From Devosia elaeis (GTDB lineage Bacteria; Pseudomonadota; Alphaproteobacteria; Rhizobiales; Devosiaceae), in NCBI RefSeq assembly GCF_001650025.1, contig NZ_LVVY01000068.1, positions 1 to 64,000 on the forward strand: a stretch of DNA of 64,000 nucleotides. Reading direction: 5' to 3'. How positions within the stretch are numbered: the first letter of the stretch is position 1; every line of letters starts with the position of its first letter. The notes under the pieces were generated by a model. The model did not search any database. It was not told the DNA's origin and saw only the letters and a list, made by a program, of their open reading frames with translations. The position numbers and the translations under genes are program-made. Below are positions 8,304 to 15,933 of this stretch, in pieces.

Positions 8304-8957
8304 TCAATTGTCGCGGCCGCCGTCGATGACGGCCAGGTGCGCATAGCGGCGCGCCGTGCGGCCATAGATGGTGGTGGGCAGGGCGGTGGGGGAGCCGGCG
8401 GTGAACTGTACGTCGTTGACGACACTGGACATGACCTCGCGCACCGTGTCCTCGGCGGAAATCTCGTCCGGCCAGATCAGCCGCAGGCCGGTGATGCGCT
8501 GTTCGAGCACGGGTTGCACGCCCAGCCAATAGGGCTCCTCCAGCGCGGTCATGGCGCCCAGGATGCGCGTGTGGGTCGAGCCATTGTGGCGCAGCGGCAT
8601 GAGGATGGTCTCGAAATTCACCTTGGTCTGCAGGGCGGTGGAGCCCTGGAAGGTGACGAGGGCGACGGCGTGGTCCTCGGTGACGGCGCGGATCAGCGTT
8701 TCCATGGCGTCGTTGTCGCGATCGTGCCAGAGGGCCGAGAAGGAGCGGCCCTTGAGTTCGCGGCAATAAGAGGTGCACAGATGCGAGCCGGCCAGGCGGA
8801 AGGAGAACCTGTCATGCTCGTCCAGTTCGAGAATGAAGGTATTGGCCAGGGCCTCGCGGATGCGGGTCGGGTCGATGTCGCGGCGATCCGGCGCGCTACG
8901 CGCACCGCGAATCGTGTTCCAATAGGTATAGAGCGTCGTGGTGCTCGGCATCTGCAT
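8304..8957 (-). CDS. PAS domain protein (PAS_5 / PF07310 type)
   Basis: A 217-residue protein of the alphaproteobacterial PAS_5 family, a stand-alone PAS-like sensor with no kinase or cyclase domain attached. It opens with LYTYWNTIRG and the RRDIDPTRIREAL segment that marks the family, then the PAS core (FRLAGSHLCTSYCREL). The true start is taken as the ATG at 8957; the only longer start would be a TTG at 9047 with no homology support. A full CtrA-type box lies about 100 bases upstream. Ligand and partner are unknown. Confidence 0.8.
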   Translation of the reverse strand: MQMPSTTTLYTYWNTIRGARSAPDRRDIDPTRIREALANTFILELDEHDRFSFRLAGSHLCTSYCRELKGRSFSALWHDRDNDAMETLIRAVTEDHAVALVTFQGSTALQTKVNFETILMPLRHNGSTHTRILGAMTALEEPYWLGVQPVLEQRITGLRLIWPDEISAEDTVREVMSSVVNDVQFTAGSPTALPTTIYGRTARRYAHLAVIDGGRDN

Positions 8958-9054
8958 GTTCAGGAACCCGGTCTGACTGGCCTCGGAAGACCTTCTCGGA
9001 GAGGGTCTGCCCGCAACGCTCCAACCATCGCAAAATGCCGAAGCCAATGCCCGC

Positions 9055-9069
9055 TTAAAGAAGAGTTAA
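9055..9069. promoter_or_regulatory. CtrA-type box TTAA-N7-TTAA
   Basis: A perfect TTAA / 7 bases / TTAA match in the divergent spacer between the PAS gene (start 8957) and the rhomboid gene (start 9143). CtrA is the cell-cycle response regulator of Alphaproteobacteria and binds this pattern. At the local GC content a perfect match is expected by chance far less than once in 64 kb (rough estimate 0.06). Another TTAA follows at 9072-9075. Confidence 0.5.
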
Positions 9070-9142
9070 GGTTAACGCCGGCCGCCGGATGTGGAAAAGT
9101 TAACGCGACCCCATATGGCGCCGGGTTTACAGGACGTCGTGC

Positions 9143-9877
9143 ATGAGTGAACAAGGCCAAAACCCCGGCGTGCCGGGCTCTCCGGCGCGAGAGCCGGTCT
9201 TCCTGCTGCCCGGCGCCGTTACGGTGCTCGCAGGATTGCTCATCGCCATTCACCTGGCATCAACCCTTGTTCTTAACGAGGACGGCCAGATCGAATTGAT
9301 GTTCTGGTTCGCCTTCCAGCCCTATCGCATCCTGCTGATGGCCCATGATCCGGGCCTGGCGGTCCCGCTGCTGTGGACGCCCTTCACCCATGCCCTGCTG
9401 CATGCCGGCTGGGACCATCTGCTGTTCAACACCGCCTGGCTGGTGATCTTCGCCACGCCGGTCGCCCGGCGCTATGGGGCAGTGGCGATGCTGAGCCTGT
9501 TCCTGGTCTCGGCGGCGGCGGGCGCGGCCCTGTTCGCGGCCACGACGCTCTATGAGGGCATCTACCTGATCGGCGCCTCGGGCGGGGTGGCCGGGCTGAC
9601 CGGCGCGGCCATCCGCTTCATCTTCCAGCCCATCCTGATGGGCCGGCATCCGGAGACCGGGGAGCCGGTCATGCTCGGGCGGCGGCTGGCCAGCATGAGA
9701 GAGGTCTTCACCAATCCGCCCTCGCGCTATTTCACCCTGATCTGGCTGATCCTCAACGCCGCCGTGCCGCTGGTGCCCGTGGTGACGGGCCAATCGCTGG
9801 CCGTGGCCTGGCAGGCGCATCTGGGCGGGTTTCTGGCGGGGTTTCTGCTGGTGGGGCTGTTCGAGCGGAAGGTGTGA
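9143..9877 (+). CDS. Rhomboid family intramembrane serine protease
   Basis: A 244-residue inner-membrane protease with a six-helix rhomboid core. The catalytic dyad is S146 in the GASGGVAG motif and H226 in QAHLGGF; H91 and N96 (HAGWDHLLFN) provide the oxyanion site. A loop of about 35 residues between helices 4 and 5 (about 165-195) is longer than in GlpG. Start ATG at 9143 lies close behind the divergent CtrA-like box. Cleaves membrane proteins within the bilayer; the substrate is not known. Ends 43 bases from the convergent DUF6886-like gene. Confidence 0.92.
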   Translation: MSEQGQNPGVPGSPAREPVFLLPGAVTVLAGLLIAIHLASTLVLNEDGQIELMFWFAFQPYRILLMAHDPGLAVPLLWTPFTHALLHAGWDHLLFNTAWLVIFATPVARRYGAVAMLSLFLVSAAAGAALFAATTLYEGIYLIGASGGVAGLTGAAIRFIFQPILMGRHPETGEPVMLGRRLASMREVFTNPPSRYFTLIWLILNAAVPLVPVVTGQSLAVAWQAHLGGFLAGFLLVGLFERKV

Positions 9878-9919
9878 GGGGCGTGGAGGCAAGCGGTCAT
9901 TCGAGCCGATGCGACGAGA

Positions 9920-10447
9920 TTATGCCCATCCTCTCGCGTTGCGCAGCCTGATGCCGCTGGCATGCAGCGTTGTTTGCCAAAGGCCCTTTAATGGAAGCAG
10001 GCTATCGACTACTCGGAGATCCACGCCCCGGGTGGCGAGCGCTGCCGGCAGATCGGAAAGCATATCGCAACGAAGGGGTTTCACCGCGATCCGGCTGACC
10101 CACATGCCTGCGTCCTGCAAATTTTCAAAGCTATCGTTGGGTAGGTGGTAGCGATGCAGGGCCGTGGTCGCTATTTCGCGAAGTCGGTCTCGCTCGATGT
10201 ATGCCACCGCGCGGTAGGCGCCCAACCACCTTGTCCTGTCAGCCTCGTTCGTTCGCTCGGTTGCTGAAATCAGGATGCGCGGGCAGTCGCGGGGGAAGAG
10301 GTACATAAAATCTACCCGTTCCTCGATTGCCCATACCAAGGCGCCATTCAACCATTCCATGCCGGGCGCGCGCTGAGACGGCACCAATACCGGACGCGGG
10401 ATGAAGGTAGAGATCGCAGCATCGTCGCTAAAGTGGAACAGGCGCAT
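9920..10447 (-). CDS. DUF6886-like protein
   Basis: A 175-residue cytoplasmic protein. It starts MRLFHFSDD and contains FIPRPVLVPS, EWLNGALVWAI and YLFPRDCPRI, a pattern I recognise as the DUF6886 family, which has no assigned function; the compact layout resembles RES/ART-like folds but I would not assign a reaction. The frame extends 13 codons upstream, but MRLFHFSDD matches the family start. The gene and the DMT exporter gene beyond look somewhat less GC-rich than their surroundings, which hints at later acquisition. Confidence 0.65.
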   Translation of the reverse strand: MRLFHFSDDAAISTFIPRPVLVPSQRAPGMEWLNGALVWAIEERVDFMYLFPRDCPRILISATERTNEADRTRWLGAYRAVAYIERDRLREIATTALHRYHLPNDSFENLQDAGMWVSRIAVKPLRCDMLSDLPAALATRGVDLRVVDSLLPLKGLWQTTLHASGIRLRNARGWA

Positions 10448-10744
10448 TCTGGCCGACTGAACCTCCGGTCTGCTGCGAAATGGCAACGACCTTAAGGTCG
10501 AAATCCTGCATTGTCATGACCGGTTTCGGGGGATGGCGAAGTGACGGCAAAACGACGGGAATGGGGTGGAAACTGTCAGTTGGCTCTTGGGTGCGAAACC
10601 ACCAAAGCGGACTTCAATCGCCGTCGCATCGGGACCGTTTGCGAAGGATGGCTTCTGGCTCTGCAACCATTCAGGCGCTGTGACTGCCGCAGGTTTCCAG
10701 CGTCATAGTCCCGGGTTTGTGCAGGGACCACGGATAGGCCGGCT

Positions 10745-11689
10745 TCATGCTGCGCTCGTCTGCGTCGCCTTGGCTCTACGCAGGTTCGCGGCGAATAGCG
10801 CCAGTGCGACACCGCCAAGAATTCCCACAGACGAAATCAGCAGGCGACCAGTCAGCGGCTCTCCGATGAACAGCGCGCCACCTGCCGCGGCAATGGCGGG
10901 AACCGTCAATTGGACGAATGCCGCGCTAGTACGGGTCATGCTCGGCAGCACGGTGTACCAAATGGCATAGCCTATTCCAGAAGCAATTGCTCCCGAGGCG
11001 ACTGCATAGGCCAGACCCGACGCGCTGCTCGTATGCGCCGGATCGGAAATTGCCACCAGCACGAGGGCAATCGGCAGGCAGCGAATGAAATTTCCGGCGG
11101 TATCAGCCAACGGCGCACGAGAGCTCTGTCCCAGCACGGAATATGCCGCCCAGGACATCCCTGCGGTGGCCATCAATGCCGTGCCGAGCAGCGGCGGCGC
11201 CACCAGTCCCGGCGCCACGAGAAATACCAGGGCAACAAAAGCAACGCCGAATCCGAGCCACTCCCAAGGCCCTGGCCTGTCACCTTTCAGAATGGCCCAT
11301 GCCAGCATGCCGACCTGCACGCTGGCGAAGAGGATGAGCGCGCCGGTCCCGGCCCCCAGCATGAGGTAGGCGATTGAGAAGGCCAGCGCGTAGCCGAACA
11401 AAGCTGCGGCCCCTCGCCAACTGCCACTGATTTCGATTCTCGCGTCACTATTCCTGCGCTCGCGGAAATAGAGGATTGCGGCCAAAGTCAGGGCTCCCGA
11501 CACGATCCGCACACCGGTATAGCCAGTGGCGTTCATATCTCCTGCGCCCAGCGCCAGCCTAGCCAGAACCGAATTGGCTGAAAAAGCGAGCAGCGCTATC
11601 GTCGCGAGCACGGCGACCCTCAACGCAGTATCCTTTTGGTCTCGGTCGGAAATGGAGCATAGCCCCGTTCTGACGCAACCACTAGCCAT
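10745..11689 (-). CDS. DMT superfamily exporter (EamA domains)
   Basis: A 314-residue inner-membrane protein with ten predicted helices arranged as two EamA repeats (about 25-150 and 165-305), the drug/metabolite transporter fold that exports amino acids, nucleobases or similar metabolites. The second repeat carries AFVQLTVPAIAAAGG and the GEPLTGRLL segment typical of the family. The N-terminus before residue 22 is polar and unlike family members, so the true start may be a little downstream. The 297-base spacer at 10448-10744 shows no gene I can support. Confidence 0.82.
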   Translation of the reverse strand: MASGCVRTGLCSISDRDQKDTALRVAVLATIALLAFSANSVLARLALGAGDMNATGYTGVRIVSGALTLAAILYFRERRNSDARIEISGSWRGAAALFGYALAFSIAYLMLGAGTGALILFASVQVGMLAWAILKGDRPGPWEWLGFGVAFVALVFLVAPGLVAPPLLGTALMATAGMSWAAYSVLGQSSRAPLADTAGNFIRCLPIALVLVAISDPAHTSSASGLAYAVASGAIASGIGYAIWYTVLPSMTRTSAAFVQLTVPAIAAAGGALFIGEPLTGRLLISSVGILGGVALALFAANLRRAKATQTSAA

Positions 11690-11813
11690 TGCAGAAAGCG
11701 GGGGCGACGCCAGGTGTGCAACACGCCATTTCGTCCGTTCGGTCGGCTGTCCGCATCCACAAATGGGGTCGCAACCCGCCGCTCATCCTTTGCTTGGTCT
11801 GACGGCGGGCTGG

Positions 11814-11836
11814 ATTGCCGGGACGAGCCCGGCAAT
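11814..11836. repeat. Intergenic palindrome
   Basis: Perfect nine-base arms ATTGCCGGG and CCCGGCAAT around a five-base centre, followed by GACGG. Resembles the short palindromic intergenic elements common in Hyphomicrobiales. Only one copy is evident in this window. Confidence 0.5.
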
Positions 11837-11996
11837 GACGGCGGGGATGGATCGGTGTTTTGCTTGTGCCGGGTGAGTTGCCGCTGGGCCCCTCATTCCA
11901 TCCTCTCAAGGGCAGGGCTATCGCATTTGGGCCATGTCTCGTGCTTGCCGGCACCCCCACCCATCCTTTTTATCGGCCCATATGCGGTAGCCATGC

Positions 11997-12018
11997 CCGC
12001 TTTCGCGGGAATGACTCC
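11997..12018. repeat. CCCGC-type intergenic repeat, copy 1
   Basis: A 22-base block beginning CCCGCTTTCGCGGG is identical to 18203-18224. The block holds a short internal palindrome (CCCGC / GCGGG). Confidence 0.65.
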
Positions 12019-12080
12019 GGAGTGAGAAGGCCTCCTCGAGGAACGCCCTCAGCAGGCAGGGGTGAGGCCGTGGGCTCGGG

Positions 12081-12530
12081 TTAGCCGTAGACGGCCTTGG
12101 GGTCGAAGAGGCGAGGCAGGCCGGTGTCTTCGAGATCGGCCGTATCGTCCGACAGGGTGACGCGGCGATAGAAGCAGGTCTTGCGGCCGGTGTGGCAGGC
12201 GGCGCCGCGGCCGGTCTGGCGGACGGTCATGACCAGGCAATCCTGATCGCAATCGGTGCGCAGTTCGACCACTTCCTGCATTTCGCCCGAGGTCTCGCCC
12301 TTTTTCCAGAGCGCCTTGCGGGACCGGGACCAGTAATGGGCGATGCCGGTTTCGAGCGTCAGCGACAGGGCCTCGGCATTCATATGCGCGACCATGAGGA
12401 TGTCGTTGGTGCCCGCTTCGGTGGTGACCACGGTGATGAGGCCATGGGCGTCGAAGCGGGGGGCGAAAATGGTGCCTTCCTCGAGAGCGGCGTGGTCGAG
12501 GGATTGCGGATCGGCAAAGGCAATGGTCAT
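12081..12530 (-). CDS. hisI: Phosphoribosyl-AMP cyclohydrolase
   Basis: A 149-residue stand-alone HisI, which opens the adenine ring of phosphoribosyl-AMP in the third step of histidine synthesis. The metal sites are intact: D93, D95 and D97 for magnesium (DCDQDC) and C94, C112 and C119 for zinc. There is no fused HisE domain, as usual in Alphaproteobacteria, and no other his genes are nearby. Upstream frames and start agree with the family length of about 130-150. Confidence 0.95.
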   Translation of the reverse strand: MTIAFADPQSLDHAALEEGTIFAPRFDAHGLITVVTTEAGTNDILMVAHMNAEALSLTLETGIAHYWSRSRKALWKKGETSGEMQEVVELRTDCDQDCLVMTVRQTGRGAACHTGRKTCFYRRVTLSDDTADLEDTGLPRLFDPKAVYG

Positions 12531-12664
12531 GGCCGGGGCTCCGGTTGCGATGGAGCGGCTTTAGCGCGGATGGGGGATGGGGGGAAGGGGGCGCCGGTGC
12601 CGAGGCTGTTCCCGGTTGTCAATCCCGGCTTGCGCTGCGCGGTGGGGCGATGGGCAGGTAAGGG

Positions 12665-12691
12665 CCCTCGGGTCGAGCCCGAGGGTGACGA
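12665..12691. repeat. CCCTCGGG palindrome, copy 1
   Basis: CCCTCGGG (12665-12672) and CCCGAGGG (12678-12685) flank TCGAG and are followed by TGACGA. The same element, one base different in the centre, occurs at 54237-54265. It sits between hisI and the 3' end of corA. Confidence 0.65.
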
Positions 12692-12724
12692 TCTGTGGTG
12701 GGGATGACACCAAGTATGCCAGCC

Positions 12725-13717
12725 TTACAGCCAGCCCTTCCGCTTGAAGAAGAGGTAGGGCAGGACGGCGAAGAGGATCATGAGGAAGATGGCGAAGGGA
12801 TAGCCGAAATCCCAATGCAGCTCGGGCATGATGTCGAAGTTCATGCCGTAGATCGAGGCCACCAGCGTCGGGGGCAGGAAGACGACGGCGGCGACCGAGA
12901 AAATCTTGATGATTTGGTTCTGTTCGAGATTGATGAGGCCCAGGGTGGCGTCGAGCAGGAAGCTGGCGCGGCCGTTGAGGCCACGGGCGTGTTCGCCCAG
13001 GGACAGCGCATCGCGCTGGATGACCTTGAGCAGGTAGCGGTTTTCCTTGCTGGCGGTGCGGCGCTGCGCGTCGTCCATGGCGGTGTGATAGGCGGTGAGG
13101 CGGCCCATGCTGACCAGGCTTTCCTGGATGAGATTGAGCAATTCGGCCTTGGTGCCGATCTTTTCGATCACCGCCTGGAGGTCGCGGGTCTTCTTGGAGA
13201 CATTGCGGGCCTTGTTGCGGAAAATCTCGCGGGAAATGTGGTCGACATCGGTGCCGACGCGTTCGAGCGCATCGGCCATGCGATCGATCAGCGCTTCGAG
13301 CAGGCCGAGCATGACATGCTCGCCGCTGCGCGGGGGATTGTCCTTCTGTCGGGCGGCGCGGATGCGATAGGCGGCGAAGGGGCGCGGATCGCACCAGCGG
13401 ACGGTGACCAGGGTATTGCCCTTGAGAATGAAGGTCACCGGCATCTTGATGACGTCGTCGCCGTCGAGATTGGCCAGGGCGGTCAGGGTGAGGAATTCGG
13501 CGCCGTCCTCGTGATAAAGCCGCGAGGAGAGCTCGATTTCGGCCATGTCGGCCTGGGACGGGACGGTGATGCCGAGCGCGCGTTCGATCGCCTGATCCTC
13601 CTCGAGGGTGGGATTGTGGAGATCGATCCAGACGAGGCCCGAGGCGTCACCGGCAAAGGGGGCTTCGGTCAGCAGGTCATCGATGCAGGTGAAGGCTTTC
13701 AGCATGGCTGGCTCCAT
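12725..13717 (-). CDS. corA: Magnesium/cobalt transporter CorA
   Basis: A 330-residue CorA family channel for Mg2+ (also Co2+ or Ni2+) in the inner membrane. A large N-terminal cytoplasmic domain is followed by two C-terminal helices; the signature GMN is at 291-293 at the end of helix 1, with the periplasmic MPEL loop after it, and the tail ends in basic KRKGWL. Length is normal. It lies between hisI and folE on the same strand, but the 195- and 173-base spacers suggest separate transcription. Confidence 0.94.
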   Translation of the reverse strand: MEPAMLKAFTCIDDLLTEAPFAGDASGLVWIDLHNPTLEEDQAIERALGITVPSQADMAEIELSSRLYHEDGAEFLTLTALANLDGDDVIKMPVTFILKGNTLVTVRWCDPRPFAAYRIRAARQKDNPPRSGEHVMLGLLEALIDRMADALERVGTDVDHISREIFRNKARNVSKKTRDLQAVIEKIGTKAELLNLIQESLVSMGRLTAYHTAMDDAQRRTASKENRYLLKVIQRDALSLGEHARGLNGRASFLLDATLGLINLEQNQIIKIFSVAAVVFLPPTLVASIYGMNFDIMPELHWDFGYPFAIFLMILFAVLPYLFFKRKGWL

Positions 13718-13890
13718 GGTTTGCCGGCGCTTCGCGCGCGCCGGTTCACCCGGGCGCTAGAGCGCTCTGCCGTAAGGATATGTCGATGCGTTCCGTAAAG
13801 AGGGATCGGTCATTGCCCGGCCGGTCTAGCCCGTTGGCGAAGGCTCCGCCAGCACAAAGTGCGGCCGGAGCGATGGAAAGGCGCGGCCGA

Positions 13891-14517
13891 TCAGCGGCGG
13901 CCGGCCACCATGGCGAAGAAGCGGTCCTGCTCGACGCGATCCTCGGCGAAGACACCGGTGAAACGGTGGGTGACGGTCTTGACGTCATGGGCCTTCACGC
14001 CGCGCATGGTCATGCACATATGCTCGGCCTCGAGCATGACGGCGGCGCCGCGGGGGCCCAGGTTCTCGTTGATGGCGTCGATGATCTGCGCCGTCATGGT
14101 TTCCTGGGTCTGCAGGCGCCGGGCGAAGACTTCCACCAGGCGGGCCAGCTTGGACAGGCCCACCACGCCCTCATGGGGCAGGTAGGCGATATGCGCCTTG
14201 CCGTAGAAGGGCACCATGTGATGCTCGCAATGGGCATAGAAGGGGATGTCCTTGACCAGCACGAGATCATCGTAGCCGCCGACCTCGCGGAAGGTCTTGG
14301 AGAGCACTTCGCGGGCGTCCTGGCCATAGCCGGCGAACAGCTCGCCATAGGCCTTGGCGACGCGGGCCGGGGTTTCCAGCAGGCCTTCGCGGTTCGGATC
14401 GTCGCCGGCCCAGGCGATCAGGGTGCGCACCGCGGCCTCGGCCTCTTCCCGGCTGGGACGGGGCGATGCCCCCGGCGTGGCGGGCACAGGCTTGAGCGGC
14501 TTGACTTGGGCATCCAT
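13891..14517 (-). CDS. folE: GTP cyclohydrolase I
   Basis: A 208-residue FolE type I enzyme, which converts GTP to dihydroneopterin triphosphate for folate synthesis. The zinc ligands C97, H100 and C168 are present within HCEHHMVPF and EHMCMTMRG, and the C-terminal tunnel motif TVTHRFTG is intact. The frame is open far upstream, but homology begins at this ATG (14517) and the upstream extension shows no family similarity. The gene is divergent from the FeS scaffold gene. Confidence 0.95.
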   Translation of the reverse strand: MDAQVKPLKPVPATPGASPRPSREEAEAAVRTLIAWAGDDPNREGLLETPARVAKAYGELFAGYGQDAREVLSKTFREVGGYDDLVLVKDIPFYAHCEHHMVPFYGKAHIAYLPHEGVVGLSKLARLVEVFARRLQTQETMTAQIIDAINENLGPRGAAVMLEAEHMCMTMRGVKAHDVKTVTHRFTGVFAEDRVEQDRFFAMVAGRR

Positions 14518-14667
14518 CGGGTCCGGCTCCTTAGCGTTGCGACCGCCCCTATAACGTGGGTTAAGGCGTGTCGGATCATGGCAGGAGCATTTCTCCTGAC
14601 AGTCCAGTGGAGACCTCCTATATAGAAGCGGAACGGGACCGGAACAAGAAACAGAATTGTCGCAAAC

Positions 14668-15120
14668 ATGGAACTGAGCGATCTCTATTCCGAACGCATC
14701 CTGGATCTGGCGGGAAATGCCCCTCAGCCGGGGCGGCTCGCCGATGCCGATGCGTCGGCCCGCAAGGTCAGCCGGGTGTGCGGCTCGATGATCGAGGTCG
14801 ATGTCGTCGTGCGGGACGGGGCGATCGCCGGCTATGGGCATGAGGTTTCGGCCTGTGCGCTGGGCCAGGTCTCGGCGGCGGTGGTGGCGCGGGAAATCGT
14901 CGGCACGCCGGTGGCCGAGTTCCTGGCCGTGCGGGCGCAGATGCACGACATGCTCAAGGATGGTGGACCGCCGCCGGGCGGCAAGTGGGACGATCTCAAA
15001 TATCTCGAACCGGTGCGGGACTATCCGAACCGGCATGTCTCGACATTGCTGGTCTTCGATGCGGTGGCGGCGGCGATCGAAAAGCTCGAGTCTTCTCAGG
15101 CTCTTGCGGCGCTGGGTTGA
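14668..15120 (+). CDS. SufU/NifU-like FeS scaffold protein
   Basis: A 150-residue protein of the IscU/SufU scaffold fold. Two of the three cluster ligands are present (C38 in RVCGS, C63 in SACALG), but the third position, normally cysteine in the RVxCxxL segment, is serine (S125 in NRHVSTLL). It therefore may not hold a cluster in the classical way, though the change looks typical of this alphaproteobacterial subgroup. Its stop overlaps the ATG of yidD (TGATG), so the two are translationally coupled. Confidence 0.82.
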   Translation: MELSDLYSERILDLAGNAPQPGRLADADASARKVSRVCGSMIEVDVVVRDGAIAGYGHEVSACALGQVSAAVVAREIVGTPVAEFLAVRAQMHDMLKDGGPPPGGKWDDLKYLEPVRDYPNRHVSTLLVFDAVAAAIEKLESSQALAALG

Positions 15121-15452
15121 TGGATCGAGTCATGTCGCTGTTCTGGCGGGTGGTGGATTTTCCATTCAAGGTCGCCGCCATTTTCCTCATCACGCTTTAT
15201 CGCTACACGCTCTCGGCCTTTACCGGGCGGACGTGCCGGCACCTGCCGACCTGCTCGGAATTCACCCGCGACGCGATCTGGACATTCGGTTTCTGGCCGG
15301 GCGGATGGATGGGGCTGGCGCGGCTCTGGCGCTGCCGGCCGGGTGGGACGCATGGCTATGATCCGGTGCCGGAAAAGCTTCCGGAGGCGGGCCGGTGGTA
15401 TCTGCCGTGGCGCTATGGACAATGGAGGGGAGAGAAGCATGACCATGCTTGA
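15120..15452 (+). CDS. yidD: Membrane protein insertion efficiency factor YidD
   Basis: A 110-residue YidD, a small amphipathic protein that helps YidC insert inner-membrane proteins. The hallmark YRYTLSAF, the three-cysteine [10 protein letters not shown] and the [14 protein letters not shown] segment are all present; a short C-terminal tail follows. Usually found beside rpmH and rnpA, so this placement between an FeS scaffold and a GFA gene is non-standard but known in Hyphomicrobiales. A start 12 bases later is possible. Confidence 0.92.
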   Translation: MDRVMSLFWRVVDFPFKVAAIFLITLYRYTLSAFTGRTCRHLPTCSEFTRDAIWTFGFWPGGWMGLARLWRCRPGGTHGYDPVPEKLPEAGRWYLPWRYGQWRGEKHDHA

Positions 15453-15840
15453 GGGAAGCTGCCTATGCGGCGCGGTGGCCTATGCGGTGGAAGACGCGTT
15501 CCACGCCGCCTTCTACTGCCATTGCTCGCGCTGCCGGCGGGCGACGGGCTCGGCGTTCAAGCCGATGGCCGCGATCAAGACCGGAAGGCTGCGCCTGACC
15601 CGGGGCGAGGATGCCTTGCTGATCTACGGAACGCCGCCCGGCAGTCATGACGTACATTGCGGCGCCTGCGGCTCGTTCCTTTATTCGGTCATCGCCGATA
15701 ATGGCAACACGCATGTGGCCATGGGCACGCTGATCGATACGCCCTCGGTGAAGCCATCGTTCCACATGTTCGTGGGCTCGAAGGCCCCGTGGTACGAGAT
15801 CGGCGATGACCTGCCGCAATTCGAGGGGTTGCCGGGCTGA
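15439..15840 (+). CDS. GFA family (CENP-V/GFA) zinc protein
   Basis: A 133-residue protein of the glutathione-dependent formaldehyde-activating enzyme family. The zinc cysteines are all present: C8, C10, C27, C29, C32, C74 and C77 (SCLCGAV, CHCSRC, CGACG). Most GFA proteins are uncharacterised, so a formaldehyde role should not be assumed, although a class III alcohol dehydrogenase gene lies at 59847. Start ATG at 15439 overlaps the yidD 3' end by 14 bases and follows a GGAGG/GAGAG purine-rich site. Confidence 0.85.
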   Translation: MTMLEGSCLCGAVAYAVEDAFHAAFYCHCSRCRRATGSAFKPMAAIKTGRLRLTRGEDALLIYGTPPGSHDVHCGACGSFLYSVIADNGNTHVAMGTLIDTPSVKPSFHMFVGSKAPWYEIGDDLPQFEGLPG

Positions 15841-15933
15841 AGGCCATGTAAAGGCTGGAATTCCCGTCCATTCATGCTAAGCAGCGGCCTCGCGCCGTTT
15901 TAGCGCGACCAATCGATTTCATGGAGACTCAAA

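Larger units (their letters stand above)
11690..12080. other. Gene-free spacer with palindromic repeats
   Basis: This 391-base stretch between the DMT gene and hisI has no supportable coding frame. It contains an ATTGCCGGG / CCCGGCAAT palindrome (11814-11836) and one copy of the CCCGCTTTCGCGGG repeat (11997-12018). It looks like a graveyard of short intergenic repeats. Confidence 0.6.

Noticed and set aside
15439-15840. Formaldehyde detoxification enzyme (Gfa) working with FrmA
   Set aside because: GFA family membership is clear, but most members have no such activity and frmA lies 44 kb away.
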